A DNA stretch of 64,000 nt from Agrypnia vestita (taxonomy: Eukaryota > Arthropoda > Insecta > Trichoptera > Phryganeidae). The notes under the pieces were generated by a model. The model was not told the DNA's origin. It saw only the letters and a list, made by a program, of their open reading frames with translations, and made no database searches. Of this stretch, positions 12,600 through 24,603 are shown one piece after another (position 1 is the stretch's first letter; each line of letters begins with the position of its first letter). The translations under genes were made by a program, and so were the position numbers. The stretch is taken from positions 41,678 to 105,677 of the forward strand of contig JADDOH010010234.1 of assembly GCA_016648135.1 (NCBI GenBank), read 5' to 3'.

Positions 12600-12944
12600 A
12601 CGTCTTCCGTGTAGCTAAAAATTTTGCACACTACGTGATTTTTAAAACCAATTTGTCAAACACCGCCTGTCGGCGGCTCTACGAACCTATTGTGATTCCC
12701 ACTTTGGTTCGATTACATTTCCTTTTCGGCGATGCGGTTGGATATGCTTTTCTCTCATTGGTCGGACAGGCGGCGCCATCTGTCGACGGAGCGCATTTAT
12801 TGGCCGTGTTAAGCGCCAAACCTGCGGTAGAAACAGTGTGGAAATGGCCAAGACGGCGTATGAAAGCGGGGCTAAGATCTGGTTATTTCTGTTGGTCGGA
12901 CCCATCGGCATGCAATATATTATTTCGCTCACTTCAATTGTATA
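12600..12944. other. GC-richer block with unrecognised open frames
   Basis: An open frame of 130 codons runs on the plus strand (12635-13027). Its end overlaps the neighbouring hairpin element, and there is no splice context or known motif. It is more likely a fragment of an unrecognised mobile element than a gene. Confidence 0.35.
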
Positions 12945-13449
12945 CGGGGAGTGTCATTAGTAGTAGCAAAACTTCGGATAAGTCTTCTTCATTAAATTGT
13001 GAAGAGAAAATATCTTTTACACTTTGATTGAAATGTCGACAGTTACGGAGATAAGCGACATCAAAGCTTGAAATGATTTAATTTCTGAAAAATGTTGGAC
13101 TATCAATATAGTAACTCTTATGGAATATTATAAATTAGTTTGCTTTAATCAAGTCAAATAAAATGGCAAAACATTACAAAAATATATTTTTTAAATCTCT
13201 GCTAAGTTTTAATAAATTTTATTTGACTCATATCAAACCTAATAATTTTTAATATTCAATATAAATTATTGTAGTGAAAGTCGCAACGTTTCACAGAAAA
13301 TAAGTCAGATATATTGAAAAAAAAAATGCAAACTTTGACGTTGCTTGTCTCCGTAACTGCCGACATTTCACCCAAAGTGCAGAAAATATTTTCCATTAAA
13401 AATAGAATGAAGAATATTCCTCCGAAATTTTTGCCACTAGCTAAATATA
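12945..13449. mobile_element. Hairpin element, 'TAGTAGTAGCAAAA' end type, diverged
   Basis: The arms share TCTTCATTAAATTGTGAAGA and ACAGTTACGGAGATAAGCGA on the left, and TCTCCGTAACTGCCGACATT and TTGCCACTAGCT on the right, in inverted order. Confidence 0.7.
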
Positions 13450-13896
13450 ATCCATAAGCTCAAAACTGGTCAATAAAGTATTGGGTAATTTTGCAGGTTT
13501 ACGGTCGTCTGCCGTACAGTGCAGTCCTTAATGTGAACGATTTTCACAATTTTCTTAGACTTCAAGAGTTCCTACGTTGAAAATATTTTAAAGGTTATGA
13601 ATAGTCGCAACATGCAGTCGTCAATTTTTTAAATGGACCGTCAATTGCAAAAGAAGGATTGTCAATATTGTAAACCGATAAAATAAATTATTAAATGTGG
13701 GTTGTTTATTATAATTATATAATATTATTATTATTATATTTATTATAATATTATTAAAGTTAAATGGTTTTTATTTAATATGTTGTTCTTGTATCTAATT
13801 GTTGATGAAAATGTAAAAATATAAAAACGCAATAATGAATCTGTGTAAAATGACGCATCACATTAAACAAACGTTATCTTATGTAAGTTTAAATAA

Positions 13897-14033
13897 ATTT
13901 ATTTTGTCTATGATCTATCATTTCTACACATTTAAATAAATTCATAATATTGTTTAAAACTAGGGTTGAAAACTAATATTACAAATTATTATAAATACAT
14001 ACATCAATTATTTCTATTACATGTATGTATACA
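13897..14033. repeat. Flank shared with 33850-33986
   Basis: About 135 bp including ATTCATAATATTGTTTA, ACTAGGGTT and TCAATTATTTCTATTACATG matches the sequence left of the hairpin element at 33987, with small differences. It ends at the same hairpin-element boundary in both places. Confidence 0.85.
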
Positions 14034-14299
14034 CAGGGTTATTTGGAAAACATTAATAACCTCGCAGGACTATATTCCTGCCTTGATTATGAGTCGAAAA
14101 CGTTCAAGCTATCATGACCTAATATCAATAGTTATGGAGATATAACGTTTTACAAAAAACAAGTCAGAAATATTGAAAAAAATGCAAACTTTGATGTTGT
14201 CCATAACTATTGATATTAGGTCATGGTTGCTTCAACATTTTCGACTCATAATTAAGTATTTAGTCCTGCGAAGTTATTAATGTTTTCCAAATAATCCTG
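14034..14299. mobile_element. Hairpin element, 266-bp internally deleted copy
   Basis: It starts CAGGGTTATTTGGAAAACAT and ends ATGTTTTCCAAATAATCCTG. It lacks the central half of full-length copies. Confidence 0.85.
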
Positions 14300-14939
14300 T
14301 GGAAATAAAAAATGTGCATTCTCGATTTTAATTTACCAATGTAATCACAGAAAAGTCCTAGTACGTCCCTGGCACGGCATTACATGCTGGGAAATATTAA
14401 AAATGTCTAAAATGACAATTATTGTTAAAATTAAATACAACGAACTTTGCCTTTATGCATTTTTTACGAGATAATTTTTTATTGCATGCCGATAGGTTCG
14501 TCACGAGGAATGCTAATGCGGGAAAAGCAATAGAGTTAGAGAAGAAAAGTATGTAGATGTTAGGGAAAATTGATGGCTAGAAGAAAAATACTCCAAAGAC
14601 AGATATATTTGTTTTTTTATAGAGCAAGCAGTTAATTCCATGATGATAAATAATATACTAGATTAAAATATATGCAGGGTGTAACAGAGATAGTTCACAA
14701 TACTTTACAGGTAGATTTCTGTCTAAATTATGAATCGAAAATGTTCTTATATCAATATCATGGAGATGAGCAACTTCAAACGTTGCATTTTTTTAATATT
14801 TCAGACGTATTTTCTGAAAAAGTTTGGACCATCATGAAAATTGCTTATATTAAATTAACATTTTCGGTGAAATGTCGATATTTATCTTTTGTCTTATCTT
14901 GTAAAACATTAGATTATCGTGATATGATCTTGTATACAG

Positions 14940-15436
14940 TATTCAGAAAATAGCAATATTGCTATTTCTCTACCTTGACTATTATTGAATCACAATGAAA
15001 TGCCGTCAAAGTTTGACGTGAATTCGATCAATCAGAAAACTCTAAAACGCAAGCAAACGTCAGATTATTCACAAGTCATGTTTCAGAGCTTTCTGATTGA
15101 TTAAATTCACTAATTTCAAACCTGTCAAACTTAAAACGTCAACACTGACGGCATTACAGTGTTATACGATAACTGTCAAGACACCGAAATAGCAAGTACT
15201 AAGTGGCAAAGAGTAACTTGTTGGTCTTGTGGTTAGGACTCTCGCCTCGTGATCCAAAGGTCGCGGGTTCGAACCTCACTCCAGACCAGCAAGCTAGTCC
15301 TATTTTCATGGGACTAGCTTGCTGGTCTAACAAGCGTTTAGCTCAGTTTGAAAATAGTAAGAATATTGATGTTACATGTATTCCATGTTCGCATCTCTAT
15401 TTTTTTTTTTTAATATTGCTATCTTCAGAATATGGT
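14940..15436. mobile_element. 'ATTCTGAAAA' foldback, middle level of a nest
   Basis: Left ATTCAGAAAATAGCAATATT and right AATATTGCTATCTTCAGAAT are inverted ends. Inner arms with TCAATCAGAAAACTCTAAAA and GAGCTTTCTGATTGATTAAA match those at 27690-28250. Confidence 0.7.
15202..15410 (+). mobile_element. tRNA-derived SINE, family 1, with internal hairpin
   Basis: It contains A-box-like TTGGTCTTGTGGTTAGGAC and B-box GCGGGTTCGAACCTC, then a body ending in a T/A-rich tail. An extra inverted duplication at 15284-15327 (17-bp arms GACCAGCAAGCTAGTCC, 10-bp loop) distinguishes it from the other copies. Confidence 0.85.
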
Positions 15437-16034
15437 CGATTGAATATTAAAAATTAATTCGCTTCAAAGTCAAATTAAAAGCGATTAAAATCTTAGAGAA
15501 AAATTCTGTTTTAAATTTCTGCAATGTTTTATTAATTCTTTTTGACTTGTATTAAAGCAAACATTTTTTATTATATAGTAAGGTACTTTCTTTGACAGAA
15601 AAAAAGTCAGAAATATGAAAGAAAAATAATGCTAACTTTGAACTGTCGCCACCAGGACTTCGATGTTATAACAAAAGGAGGAATCTACCGGTAAGGTATT
15701 ATGGATTACCTCTGTTACACCCTGTATATATGTAGTTGTGCCAAATAAGTTGATCTTTCAAATACATGGTGTTTGTATGTTACGAGAGCGCCACTCCTAC
15801 GTAAATGCCAAATGAAGATATTTTATCGGTGCGACCATGGAAAATGGAAATCATGAAAAATGATCTAATCCGGCGTGCGGAGACTTGCTAACATCTTATT
15901 TCCATTTTTCCTTGCATCTCGCATGATATTTATACATTATTTATTCGTGATTTTTACTATATGTACTTTCATTCAAACGAAATTTTAGGTATTGACTAAG
16001 ATGGTAAAACGATAAAAAAAGCTAACTTTCTAAA

Positions 16035-16541
16035 CAGGGTGTAACCAACACTACAAGCCAGTCAACAATAAAACCACTGGCAGATTCACGCCTTAATTAT
16101 GAAACGAAAATATTCAAGCAAGCGTGGCGTAATATCAATAGTTATGGAGTTATGCAGTATCAAAGTTTGATCAAAGACTTATTTTTTACAAAACGTTGAA
16201 CTATCATTACAGTAATTTATATTAATTACTAAAAATTCATTTGTTTCAACACAAGTTAAATAAAATGATGAAAACCCTGCAGAAATTTTTCCAATTGGAA
16301 TTCAAAGGTTTTTGTTATTTTATTTGACTTGTCTCAAAGGGAATGAATTTTTCATATTCGATATAAGTTGCTGTAATGATAGTCCAACGTTTTACAAAAA
16401 AGACAAAAAAAAAATGCAAACTTTGATGTCACATATGTCCGTAACTATTGATGTTAGGTCATGGTTGCTTGAACATTTTCGACTCATAATCAAGGCAGGA
16501 ATACAGTACTGCAAGATAATTATTTTTTTTAAATAACCCTG
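16035..16541. mobile_element. Hairpin element with two different end types
   Basis: The left end is CAGGGTGTAACCAACACTAC and the right end AATAACCCTG of the 'GGTTATTT' class. The interior halves are inverted copies. This is a mosaic of two subfamilies. Confidence 0.8.
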
Positions 16542-16559
16542 TATACGACATATTAGACA

Positions 16560-17150
16560 ATTGTACCTAAATGAACTTTTGGTTAACTACAATAAATTAT
16601 ATTATCGTAGCAACATATTTGTTTGCGAGTGGCGTTCGCTTAACATACAATAACCAAATGCTTGTATTATGGCATTAAAATAAAAAGGTTTTGAATTTAT
16701 AGATTCATATTGTACCTTTGATGAATCTTTATAAAAAATGTTATTAAAAATATATGAATAATGACATCTTAATTGGTTCAGAATCCAAAATTAATTTTTT
16801 TGCTTGTTTCTAAGTTCTAGGTGAAGACAATTTTTTTTTTAAAATTCTTTTTAGTAACATTTTTAACACCTGGTGTAATATAACTAGAACTAATTAATTT
16901 ATAAAATTATTTAACATCATTGGTGCATAATATTAATATGAATGATAAAAATGGCAGTACGAGATGTAGCCTTCAAATGAGAAAAAATATTTCTATAATA
17001 TCAAAAATCTTATTTTTGTTCTTCGAAACGTTTTATTCTCAGACTAAAGTGAAAACATTAAATATTTCAAGATATTTGGTTCTTTTGAATATTTTCTGAT
17101 TTGAAGGTTTTTTGAAAACAAACATTCTTTAAAAATATTTATTATAATAT
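16560..17150. other. AT-rich intron sequence, nothing recognised
   Basis: No open frame of note, no clear repeat structure and no splice-bounded GC-rich block. Confidence 0.5.
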
Positions 17151-17186
17151 GTACAAGAGAAATCATTTTAGACCAATGTTAATGAT

Positions 17187-17337
17187 GAGATAAATTGTGA
17201 TTGTGACTGTGATTGGTGTTAGATTGTAACAATTGAACTGTAATTAGATTTACTTTCTAGTGTACCAGTGACTACGAACTTAATTCCACCAATCACCGTT
17301 AAAATCCAACACCAATTACAATCTATCTCAACACTAG
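17187..17337. mobile_element. Small foldback element, family shared with 21996-22163
   Basis: The left arm GATGAGATAAATTGTGATTG and right arm CCAATTACAATCTATCTCAA are inverted. The centre contains TAGTGTACCAGTGA, matching TAGTGTACCGGTGA in the other copy. Confidence 0.75.
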
Positions 17338-17689
17338 TCCATTATGCAATAATTTTTAAAGTCACATTTGTTTTCAAAATGGATGAAGGAAATAAAAGCA
17401 TGAAATGAAATGTTGTTTTTTTAATTTTGAATTTTTTTATTATCCACATGGCTGTACTGAAATGCTCATGTTAAAAATATATATAAAACCAATTGTTATA
17501 ATAATTTATTACTAGTTATTCCATGATAGTTTCACGCTGGACACACAACACGACAAACCAAATTTGATTTCATTTACGTAAATTTTGCTATTGGATAAAG
17601 TCACATTAAAAGCAAATATATCATATTTGTGCAATTTTAAATTATATAAATGATATCAGTTAGTAAAAATATTAAAAAAATAGAGAGAA

Positions 17690-17812
17690 TATATTCGGCC
17701 GTATTCCGAAAATAACATTTAAGATTGGTGACTGTTACTCCAAAACTCAAAAATAGACAAGGTAAAATAACAAAAATGCTGTTATTTTCAGAATATGGCC
17801 GGTTGTGATGAA
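17690..17812. mobile_element. Small 'CGGCCGTATTC' foldback
   Basis: TCGGCCGTATTCCGAAAATA and TATTTTCAGAATATGGCCGG are inverted ends of a ~120-bp element. It is the short form of the family at 27690 and 36991. Confidence 0.75.
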
Positions 17813-18063
17813 ATAATAAAATAATGAATTTTATATTATATATTTACAAGCCGTTTGTTAACAATATGAGATAATAACCATTTATGTATTAGGTATATGA
17901 TTGTAATTATAACAAATGTGTTATATTAGATTACCATAACCAGAATAATATATATCAGAGTGACCCAAAAGCATAAGCAAACGTTTTATACAGGATATAA
18001 ATAGGTATACAGAAGTGAAAAATATTTTTTTATTAAAAAACAGCAAAATAATTTTATGGTGAC

Positions 18064-18247
18064 TTTTTTTTTAAAAAATAGAGACGTGAACACGGAATTC
18101 GTGTCACATCAATATTTTTACTATTTTCAAATTAAGCTAAACGCTTGTGCTATGAAAGTAGGACTAACTTGCTTGTCTGGAGTGAGATTCGAACCTGCGA
18201 CCTTTGGATCACGAGGCAAGAGTCCTAACCACAGAACCAACAAGCTA
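18064..18247 (-). mobile_element. tRNA-derived SINE, family 1
   Basis: The minus-strand copy has B-box-like CGCAGGTTCGAATCTC and the same body as the copies at 5107 and 61361. Confidence 0.8.
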
Positions 18248-18271
18248 CTCTACATTATTAGTATAAATAAT

Positions 18272-18795
18272 AAAAATAAACTTAGTTTTCACCACTTTTG
18301 TAATGAAAAATATCAACATGTTTTAGAGCTAATTGTATTTATAACATGTTTGAGTTAAGGAACACTTAAGGTGTTTAAATAGCAAAAATTATTTCGAATT
18401 TTTTAACCACCTATTGGCTATGGATCATTCTTTTGATATTAATAAGAGGAGTTTACAAATATTACATACAAATTATACAGAATCACAGTTTGACAAATTA
18501 GAAATTTTGGAAATAAGTAAAAGTGTTAATAGTAAATTGAATATTAAAAATAACCAAGTCCTTTTTACAAATAGTTATCTTTTAAATTTATTTTCATGTT
18601 AAGTTGGTTACTTTAATATTATTCATTTTCCAAATATAATTTTTCTTTTATTTTTTCACTGTCAATAACATCGATTTTTCAATTTAATTTGTTAGTATAC
18701 AATTGTATCCTGACGAAGAGCCACGGGCTCTGAAACATGTTGATATTTTTCAATGCAAAAGTGGTGAAAACTAAGTTTATTTTTATTAATCATAT
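18272..18795. mobile_element. Foldback element with ~65-bp arms
   Basis: Left AACTTAGTTTTCACCACTTT and AATATCAACATGTTTTAGAG are complemented on the right by CTCTGAAACATGTTGATATT and AAGTGGTGAAAACTAAGTTT. The loop is AT-rich. Right-arm TCCTGACGAAGAG also occurs near 50274. Confidence 0.7.
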
Positions 18796-18871
18796 TATGA
18801 TAAATATTCATTGAGTAATTAATAAGAATATTGAAAAGTTAGTAATTATCTCCATCAAACATTATTATACA

Positions 18872-19880
18872 GAGTGTAACAAACCTAAGTCTACAATATT
18901 TTATGGGTGATTATCTAAGTCGAAAACGCTTACGCAGTGAGTGAAACTTCCATAGAGTTTAAGCATTTTATTAAAACCTACCACCAATACACCTTCACCA
19001 AAGCATTGTTAAGTTGTCCGACAAATAAAATGATTAAAATACCTAAAAAATGATAATTAATTGACATTATCTGATCTGATATATCTAATTATCAAAATAT
19101 TTATTAAATTTTTTCACAAAGCTTTAAAAATTTATACAGCCTCTATTTATATTCCGCGTGTAGTGAGTACACCGAAGCTTGACTTTTACGTAAATGTTTA
19201 TTTTGGAAAAAAATTCAAAAAGATGATCTGACAGAATATTAAAATTTAAATCTGAATAATATGATAATAAGTGTGGTAGGAATATTACGAGATATAAAAT
19301 TTATTAAGTTTATTATTCAAAATCAAAATATATGCTTACGTAAAAGTCATGCTTCTCTGTACTCACTTCACGCCCCTGCTATTTTCAACATTCTTTTCAT
19401 CCTCCCCTACCACACCATAAAAATAAAAGATATCCCTAGTTGACCTTTAACTGTGCCTTTAGAAACTTTCATATCACCAGGCAAAGCATGCATATACAGA
19501 TAAACATACAAAATATACATACTACCAACATGCCTAGTATTCGTTTTTTACTGCAGGAGTTGAAAGAGAGGACAGAACGCTTCTCCATCCTAACGTACCT
19601 ATTCTAAAGAACTTGCTGGAGCATGTCTATTTTTGAAATTTCTGACTTAAGGCTGTCCTGATTTATCTGATCTTATCTGTTCTTTCGCGGACGTCTGTCC
19701 CTGACGACTTCAACGCTCGCCTCGTATGTATTATATATAAACATATATAAGATATATGTAGTAAAAGTATCATTTGAAATCAATCGGAACACATTAATAT
19801 CCATCGATTGAACATCAAGGTAGCTTGAATAGAATTCTATCCATCCCTAAAATATTACGAAAAAACTTTGTTACACCCTG
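18872..19880. mobile_element. Probable split hairpin element, very diverged
   Basis: It starts CAGAGTGTAACAAAC and ends TTTGTTACACCCTG. The intervening 1 kb includes a diverged copy of the hAT-like element (19150-19383). The arms are short and weak. Confidence 0.35.
19150..19383. mobile_element. Diverged copy of the CAGGGGCGTG hAT-like element
   Basis: Shared blocks with 23432-23659 are TTTTGGAAAAAAAT, GTAGGAATATTACGA, TTACGTAAAAGTCATGCT and CACGCCCCTG, in the same order. The left terminus is degraded. Confidence 0.65.
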
Positions 19881-19899
19881 AGCATTCTGAAAATTAAAA

Positions 19900-20890
19900 T
19901 AATGCAGTACTATCATAATATACACAATAAAAAACTACGGCGTTTTCTTATAAATCCCTATTAAATAATCTAACAAACGTTCTAAATGCCTCTTAAACTC
20001 TTTTAAATCGAAAACATTTCAATCTTACTATTTAAATATATTTTTTCCAAAAATGTTTTTGTACAAATACTACTAATTATATTTCTGCTACAATTACTAG
20101 CTAGAAAAATTAAATTGACTTTTTCCTATATTCAAATTTGTACTATAATTTGTGCTCAGAGTATTGAGGGTGATTTTTACCCCAAACAATACAATAATTT
20201 TTCCCGAAATGTTAGCATTTTACCCTAAAGACAAATATTTACTCCCTAAGGAAAGATTAAGTGATGTTCTTCCTTTCGGAGTAAGAACTTCACATAAACA
20301 AAACATTCTCTAGAGATTTCTTAATATACTAGCTACACTACAGACGAGAGTTTATTTGAAGTACTACAAGTCATCTTATAAATATTATTTATTATCAAAG
20401 TAAAGGGTGTTTGACTAGAGGTATAGAATTTTATAATAAAATAAAACACATAACATTTTTAGTAATGCCCATGATAACGGCTTTGCTGAAAAGATTATTT
20501 TATGCCATTAGCGCTTAATTAAGTACGATTTAGATACCACTTGAATGGTTGCAGTAAAATAGGCACTAAGTATCAAAATTTCATTTTTCAAACCAAGTAT
20601 GCAGCTTGGTTCATATGATATCGCCACTAACCCCAGTAATACATTATGTCCCTGCAATGTTGTTTGAATATCGCGACTTCGCTAATTATTACGGCGTATT
20701 ATTTTAAAAACGGCACTAAGTGCCATGGTCCGCTAACTTCAGATTGTATGAAAATGGCTGACCAAGTAGGGTACGCGTCGTGCGAGCTCCCCATACAAAC
20801 AACAAGGAAAAGGCGTAGTGTGCAACTCTTAAATGAACTGAGCGATCATGTATTTAATGTCAACATTAAAAGTATGAGACAGAAGATCGC
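19900..20890. other. AT-rich intron sequence, nothing recognised
   Basis: Only short chance open frames. An unidentified somewhat GC-richer patch lies near 20590-20880, with no splice-compatible exon. Confidence 0.45.
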
Positions 20891-20897
20891 TTTTATA

Positions 20898-21361
20898 CAG
20901 GGTGCAACAGAGCTAGTCCACAATGCTTTACACGTGGATTCTTGACTTTATTTTTTTACGAGTCAAAATGTTTTAGCAACCACGACCAGTCAATAGTTAT
21001 GGAGTTATGCAATATAAAAGTTTGCATTTTTTTCAATGTGTCTGACTTATTTTTTACAAAAAAATTAATTATCATTATAGTAACTTATATAGATTACGAA
21101 AAATTCATTTGTTTCAATAAAAGTTATATAAAATAATGTTTTCCAATCGGAATTGGAAGGTTTTTATCATTTTATTTGACTTGTATAAAGGGAATGAATT
21201 TTTAATATTAAATATAAGTTACTGTGATGAAAGTCAACGTTTTGATAAATTAGTCAGAAATATTGAAGTAAAAAAAGCAAATTTTGATGTCGTACCTATA
21301 TCTCCTTAACTATTGCGAAATCCACCAGTAAAGTATAGTGGACTAGCTCTGTTACAACCTG
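20898..21361. mobile_element. Hairpin element, 'GTGCAACAGAGCTAGT' end type
   Basis: It starts CAGGGTGCAACAGAGCTAGT and ends CTAGCTCTGTTACAACCTG. The interior is an inverted duplication with the usual landmarks. Confidence 0.85.
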
Positions 21362-21995
21362 TATGTTTGAATTTGAGTGACTATAAATTTTCTGTCATTG
21401 TCAATGATGACACAGCAGAGATCGCAATGATTTAAATTATGCAAATTGTTTACTCAACGTTTTATGGCGGTGATATATTTTGAATAATAGTAATTTTGAG
21501 CTTCAGTCTCTCTAAATTGTTAGAATCTATTAGGAAAACTCAATGATTTAGAAATCATATTGACTTCAAGTAACCTCCATAAAAACATTCCAAGAAATAT
21601 CATAATCTAATATCTTATTCAATGAACTTAAAACATAATTCAATTTTCTTCCAGACTATCTAATTCTTGGTCTTGATAAATTCATAAGATTTCTTCAATT
21701 ATCATAAGTAAACTCCGGCTAGAATTACCATAATTACTTACGTATTATCAAACTTCTTAATCATCTTAGCATAAAATCTCATATGTAATCATTTTTAAGA
21801 GTAGAGTGCTTTTAAATTGTAATTTCCTTAATTTCAACAAAAATGTCAAATATTTTACAATGGAACCTTACCCCAAATAATAATTCATAATCATTTATAA
21901 TCTCTATGTAAAACTATACATATTCTAATACATGTATCTATATTATTTGCTAGCTATTTCAAACGCTTATTCCCTACTAAAAATCCTGCTGATAT

Positions 21996-22163
21996 GTAGT
22001 GACGAGATAGACTGTGATTGGTGTTTGATTGTAACAATTTTTAGAACAGAGATTAAAGATAAGAAGTTTAGATTTTAGTGTACCGGTGATTGTTAGCCGA
22101 ATTGTGCATAATCACAATTACCAATCAATCACCAATCACAGTTTATCTCATAACTATTGTAAT
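21996..22163. mobile_element. Small foldback element
   Basis: Ends GTAGTGACGAGATAGACTGTG and CACAGTTTATCTCATAACTA, with further inverted complementarity (GATTGGTGTTTGATTG/CAATCAATCACCAATC). Confidence 0.8.
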
Positions 22164-22610
22164 CCCCTATCTGACTGCAAAGTATCTTCCTATCTAAGTC
22201 ATTTTCTAAAGCAAAACACTAGTAAAATATAGAAAATTTGTAAAAATGATAAGTGTTTTAAAATTTATTCGATTAACTTTGCATTTCTATATATAAAATA
22301 TATTTCTAATAGCGTGAATTTTATTTAAAGTGCATTTCGGAGATATTTAAAAAATGTCAAGTACTTAATGTCACAACACTGCATGTCCACGAAATGAGAC
22401 GTTGTACAGACAGCGAATGAGTTATATTACTTTACATGGAGAGAATCAATCTTTGCCTTTATGTCTTAAGACCTCGTAGACATGCAGTTTTATTTTTGAA
22501 TAAGTTTTAAAATCGGTGATTATATAACTTAATCATAATTATTATTGATGTTTGTTATGAAGCGGAGTATTTTATAATAAATATTTAAATGCTACCCACA
22601 TGCAGTAAAA

Positions 22611-23035
22611 TATAGGGTGATTCAAAAATAAGTGCCGATTTAATCAATCTTACAACAATAGGCATGATGACAGATTTTGAAATAACCTCCTATAATGTAG
22701 GTACACGTCTACTATTACCAAAAATAACATTACTTCAGTAATAAAGTAAGTTTTAAGGCAAATGCTTGCGTTTTTATCTACCTATTTTTAATTTCGCGCA
22801 AAAACGCCCGCAGGTGTCATGGCGTGACGTCAAGCCTAAGTAAACACTGCATAGTATCTTTGACAAGAGACAGGGTGATGGTTACTTAGGCGTGACGTCA
22901 TTCGCTCTGGTCGATGTTTCAGTTAAAATGGCCAATTGCAAAATGTTATACTTTTATATTTTATTGAAAATTTTTTAACCCCAGAGCATATATTAAAATT
23001 GGATCATTTTATAGAATCCTTTCAAAATCATTACA
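22611..23035. repeat. Interspersed repeat shared with 39215-39465 and 40005-40050
   Basis: It shares AATAGGCATGATGACAGATT, TTTCGCGCAAAAACGCCCGC, GACGTCAAGCCTAAGTAAAC and TAGAATCCTTTCAAAAT with the second locus, where a hairpin element has split it. The class is unknown. Confidence 0.8.
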
Positions 23036-23431
23036 TTAAACAAAGTATTAATCTTTATTAAGTAATACGTGTTCCCATTTAGGTGGCGATTCTTTATATT
23101 AGCGATATTTAATGCACTTTGCAATGACCCGAACAATTGGAAATCCATCGAGGGAAAGGTTTGGAGATTATGGAGGGCGTGATAAAACCGATAAAGATTT
23201 TTTTACTGAATAGAAAGAGTGACTAGCATCCTTAATTAACATAATTAACCCCTAACCTAACTCTAGAATATTTGCACCTGAAAATTATCGCTTCGCTCTT
23301 ACGCAGTCATTTAACTTGAATGGATTCTCATTTATTGTAAAATTGACTTTTGTGATTGAGTTTAGTCTCTTTTGACTGCTTATTCTATATATTGTGTTAT
23401 TAATTAAGATTTTGATACATTAGATAAATAG

Positions 23432-23659
23432 CAGGGGCGTGCAGTGGGAAAATTGAAGCATGACTTTTTTGTAAACGTATATTTTGGAAAAAAATAGAAA
23501 TCAAATATTTACGCTACAGATTTTTATGATTTATCAAAATGTGAATGCTACGATAACAATTGTGATAGAAATATTACGAAATACATGTTGTATTCCGATT
23601 TTTTCCAAATAATTGGTTACGTAAAAGTCATGCTGCGATGTTCTCACTGCACGCCCCTG
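23432..23659. mobile_element. hAT-like non-autonomous element with 8-bp target duplication
   Basis: The terminal inverted repeats are CAGGGGCGTGCAGTG and CACTGCACGCCCCTG. The flanks ATAAATAG (23424-23431) and ATAAGTAG (23660-23667) are an 8-bp duplication with one mismatch. 228 bp, non-coding. Confidence 0.85.
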
Positions 23660-23780
23660 ATAAGTAGTGCACTACCTTTCTCATTGTTTATTAAATTAGA
23701 TTACACTACCTATGTATATGATTGTAAGTGGTTATCCTCACCATACTCAAGAATCACAATTCTTTTTGGTGAGGTATATA

Positions 23781-24318
23781 CAGGGTTATTTGGATAACAT
23801 TAATAACCTAGCAGGACTATATTCCTGCCTTGATTATGAGTCGAAAATGTTCAAGCTATCATGACCTAATATCAATAGTTATGGAGATATGTGACATCAA
23901 AATGTGTATTTTTTTTTCAATATTTCTGACTTATTTTTTGTAAAACGCTGGACTATCATTACAGTAACTCATATCGATTACGAAAAATTCATTTGTTTCA
24001 ATACAAGTTAAATAAAATGATAAAAACCCTGAAAAAATTCTAATTGGAATGTTTTCCAATTGGAATTCGAAGGTTTTTATTTTTTTATTTGACTTGTATT
24101 AAAGGGAATGAATTTTTCATATTCGATATAAGTTACTGTAATGATAGTCCAACGTTGTACAAAAAATATGCCAGAAATATTGAAAAAAAATGCAAACTTT
24201 GATGTCGCATATCTCCTTAACTATTGATATTAGGTCATAATAGCTTGAACATTTTCGACTCATAATCAAGGCAGGAATATAGTCCCGCGAGGTTATTAAT
24301 GTTTTCCAAATAACCCTG
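23781..24318. mobile_element. Hairpin element, full-length reference copy
   Basis: 538 bp, flanked by TA on both sides, from CAGGGTTATTTGGATAACAT to ATGTTTTCCAAATAACCCTG. The arms are complementary almost end to end and meet at ATTCCAATTGGAA-like repeats around 24040-24065. No coding capacity. Confidence 0.92.
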
Positions 24319-24603
24319 TATATTATTAATTAAATATATATAAATAAATAAAAAAACTGCCTGACCCATCGGTGGCATGCTATTTATAGCATACCGTCGG
24401 GCGGTCAGACACTACAGGCGATAATTTTCGGGCGCGAACATTCTAGCGTCATGTTTTCTATTGTTGACTTAGTCTCCAGTATTCTTCGCGGTTTCGGAAG
24501 ATTATTTCTTACAAATCGGGCGCACTTATCAATGAATCGACCCAATGCGCTTATTTTCAGTTCCGCCGTAGCTAGAATGCAAGCGTCTACAATCTCCACT
24601 GAC

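Larger units (their letters stand above)
14675..15724. mobile_element. Hairpin element, 'GTGTAACAGAG' end type, split by nested insertions
   Basis: It starts CAGGGTGTAACAGAGATAGT and ends ATTACCTCTGTTACACCCTG. The two arms are separated by a second foldback (about 14940-15436), which itself contains a SINE (15202-15410). Confidence 0.85.

Noticed and set aside
12635..13027. 130-codon plus-strand frame as a gene
   Set aside because: There are no motifs, it overlaps a hairpin element at its 3' end, and there is no splice or promoter context.
15205..15290. Functional tRNA gene
   Set aside because: A- and B-box-like motifs are present, but no cloverleaf with a paired acceptor stem could be built. 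The same body and tail occur at three other loci, so it is a SINE.
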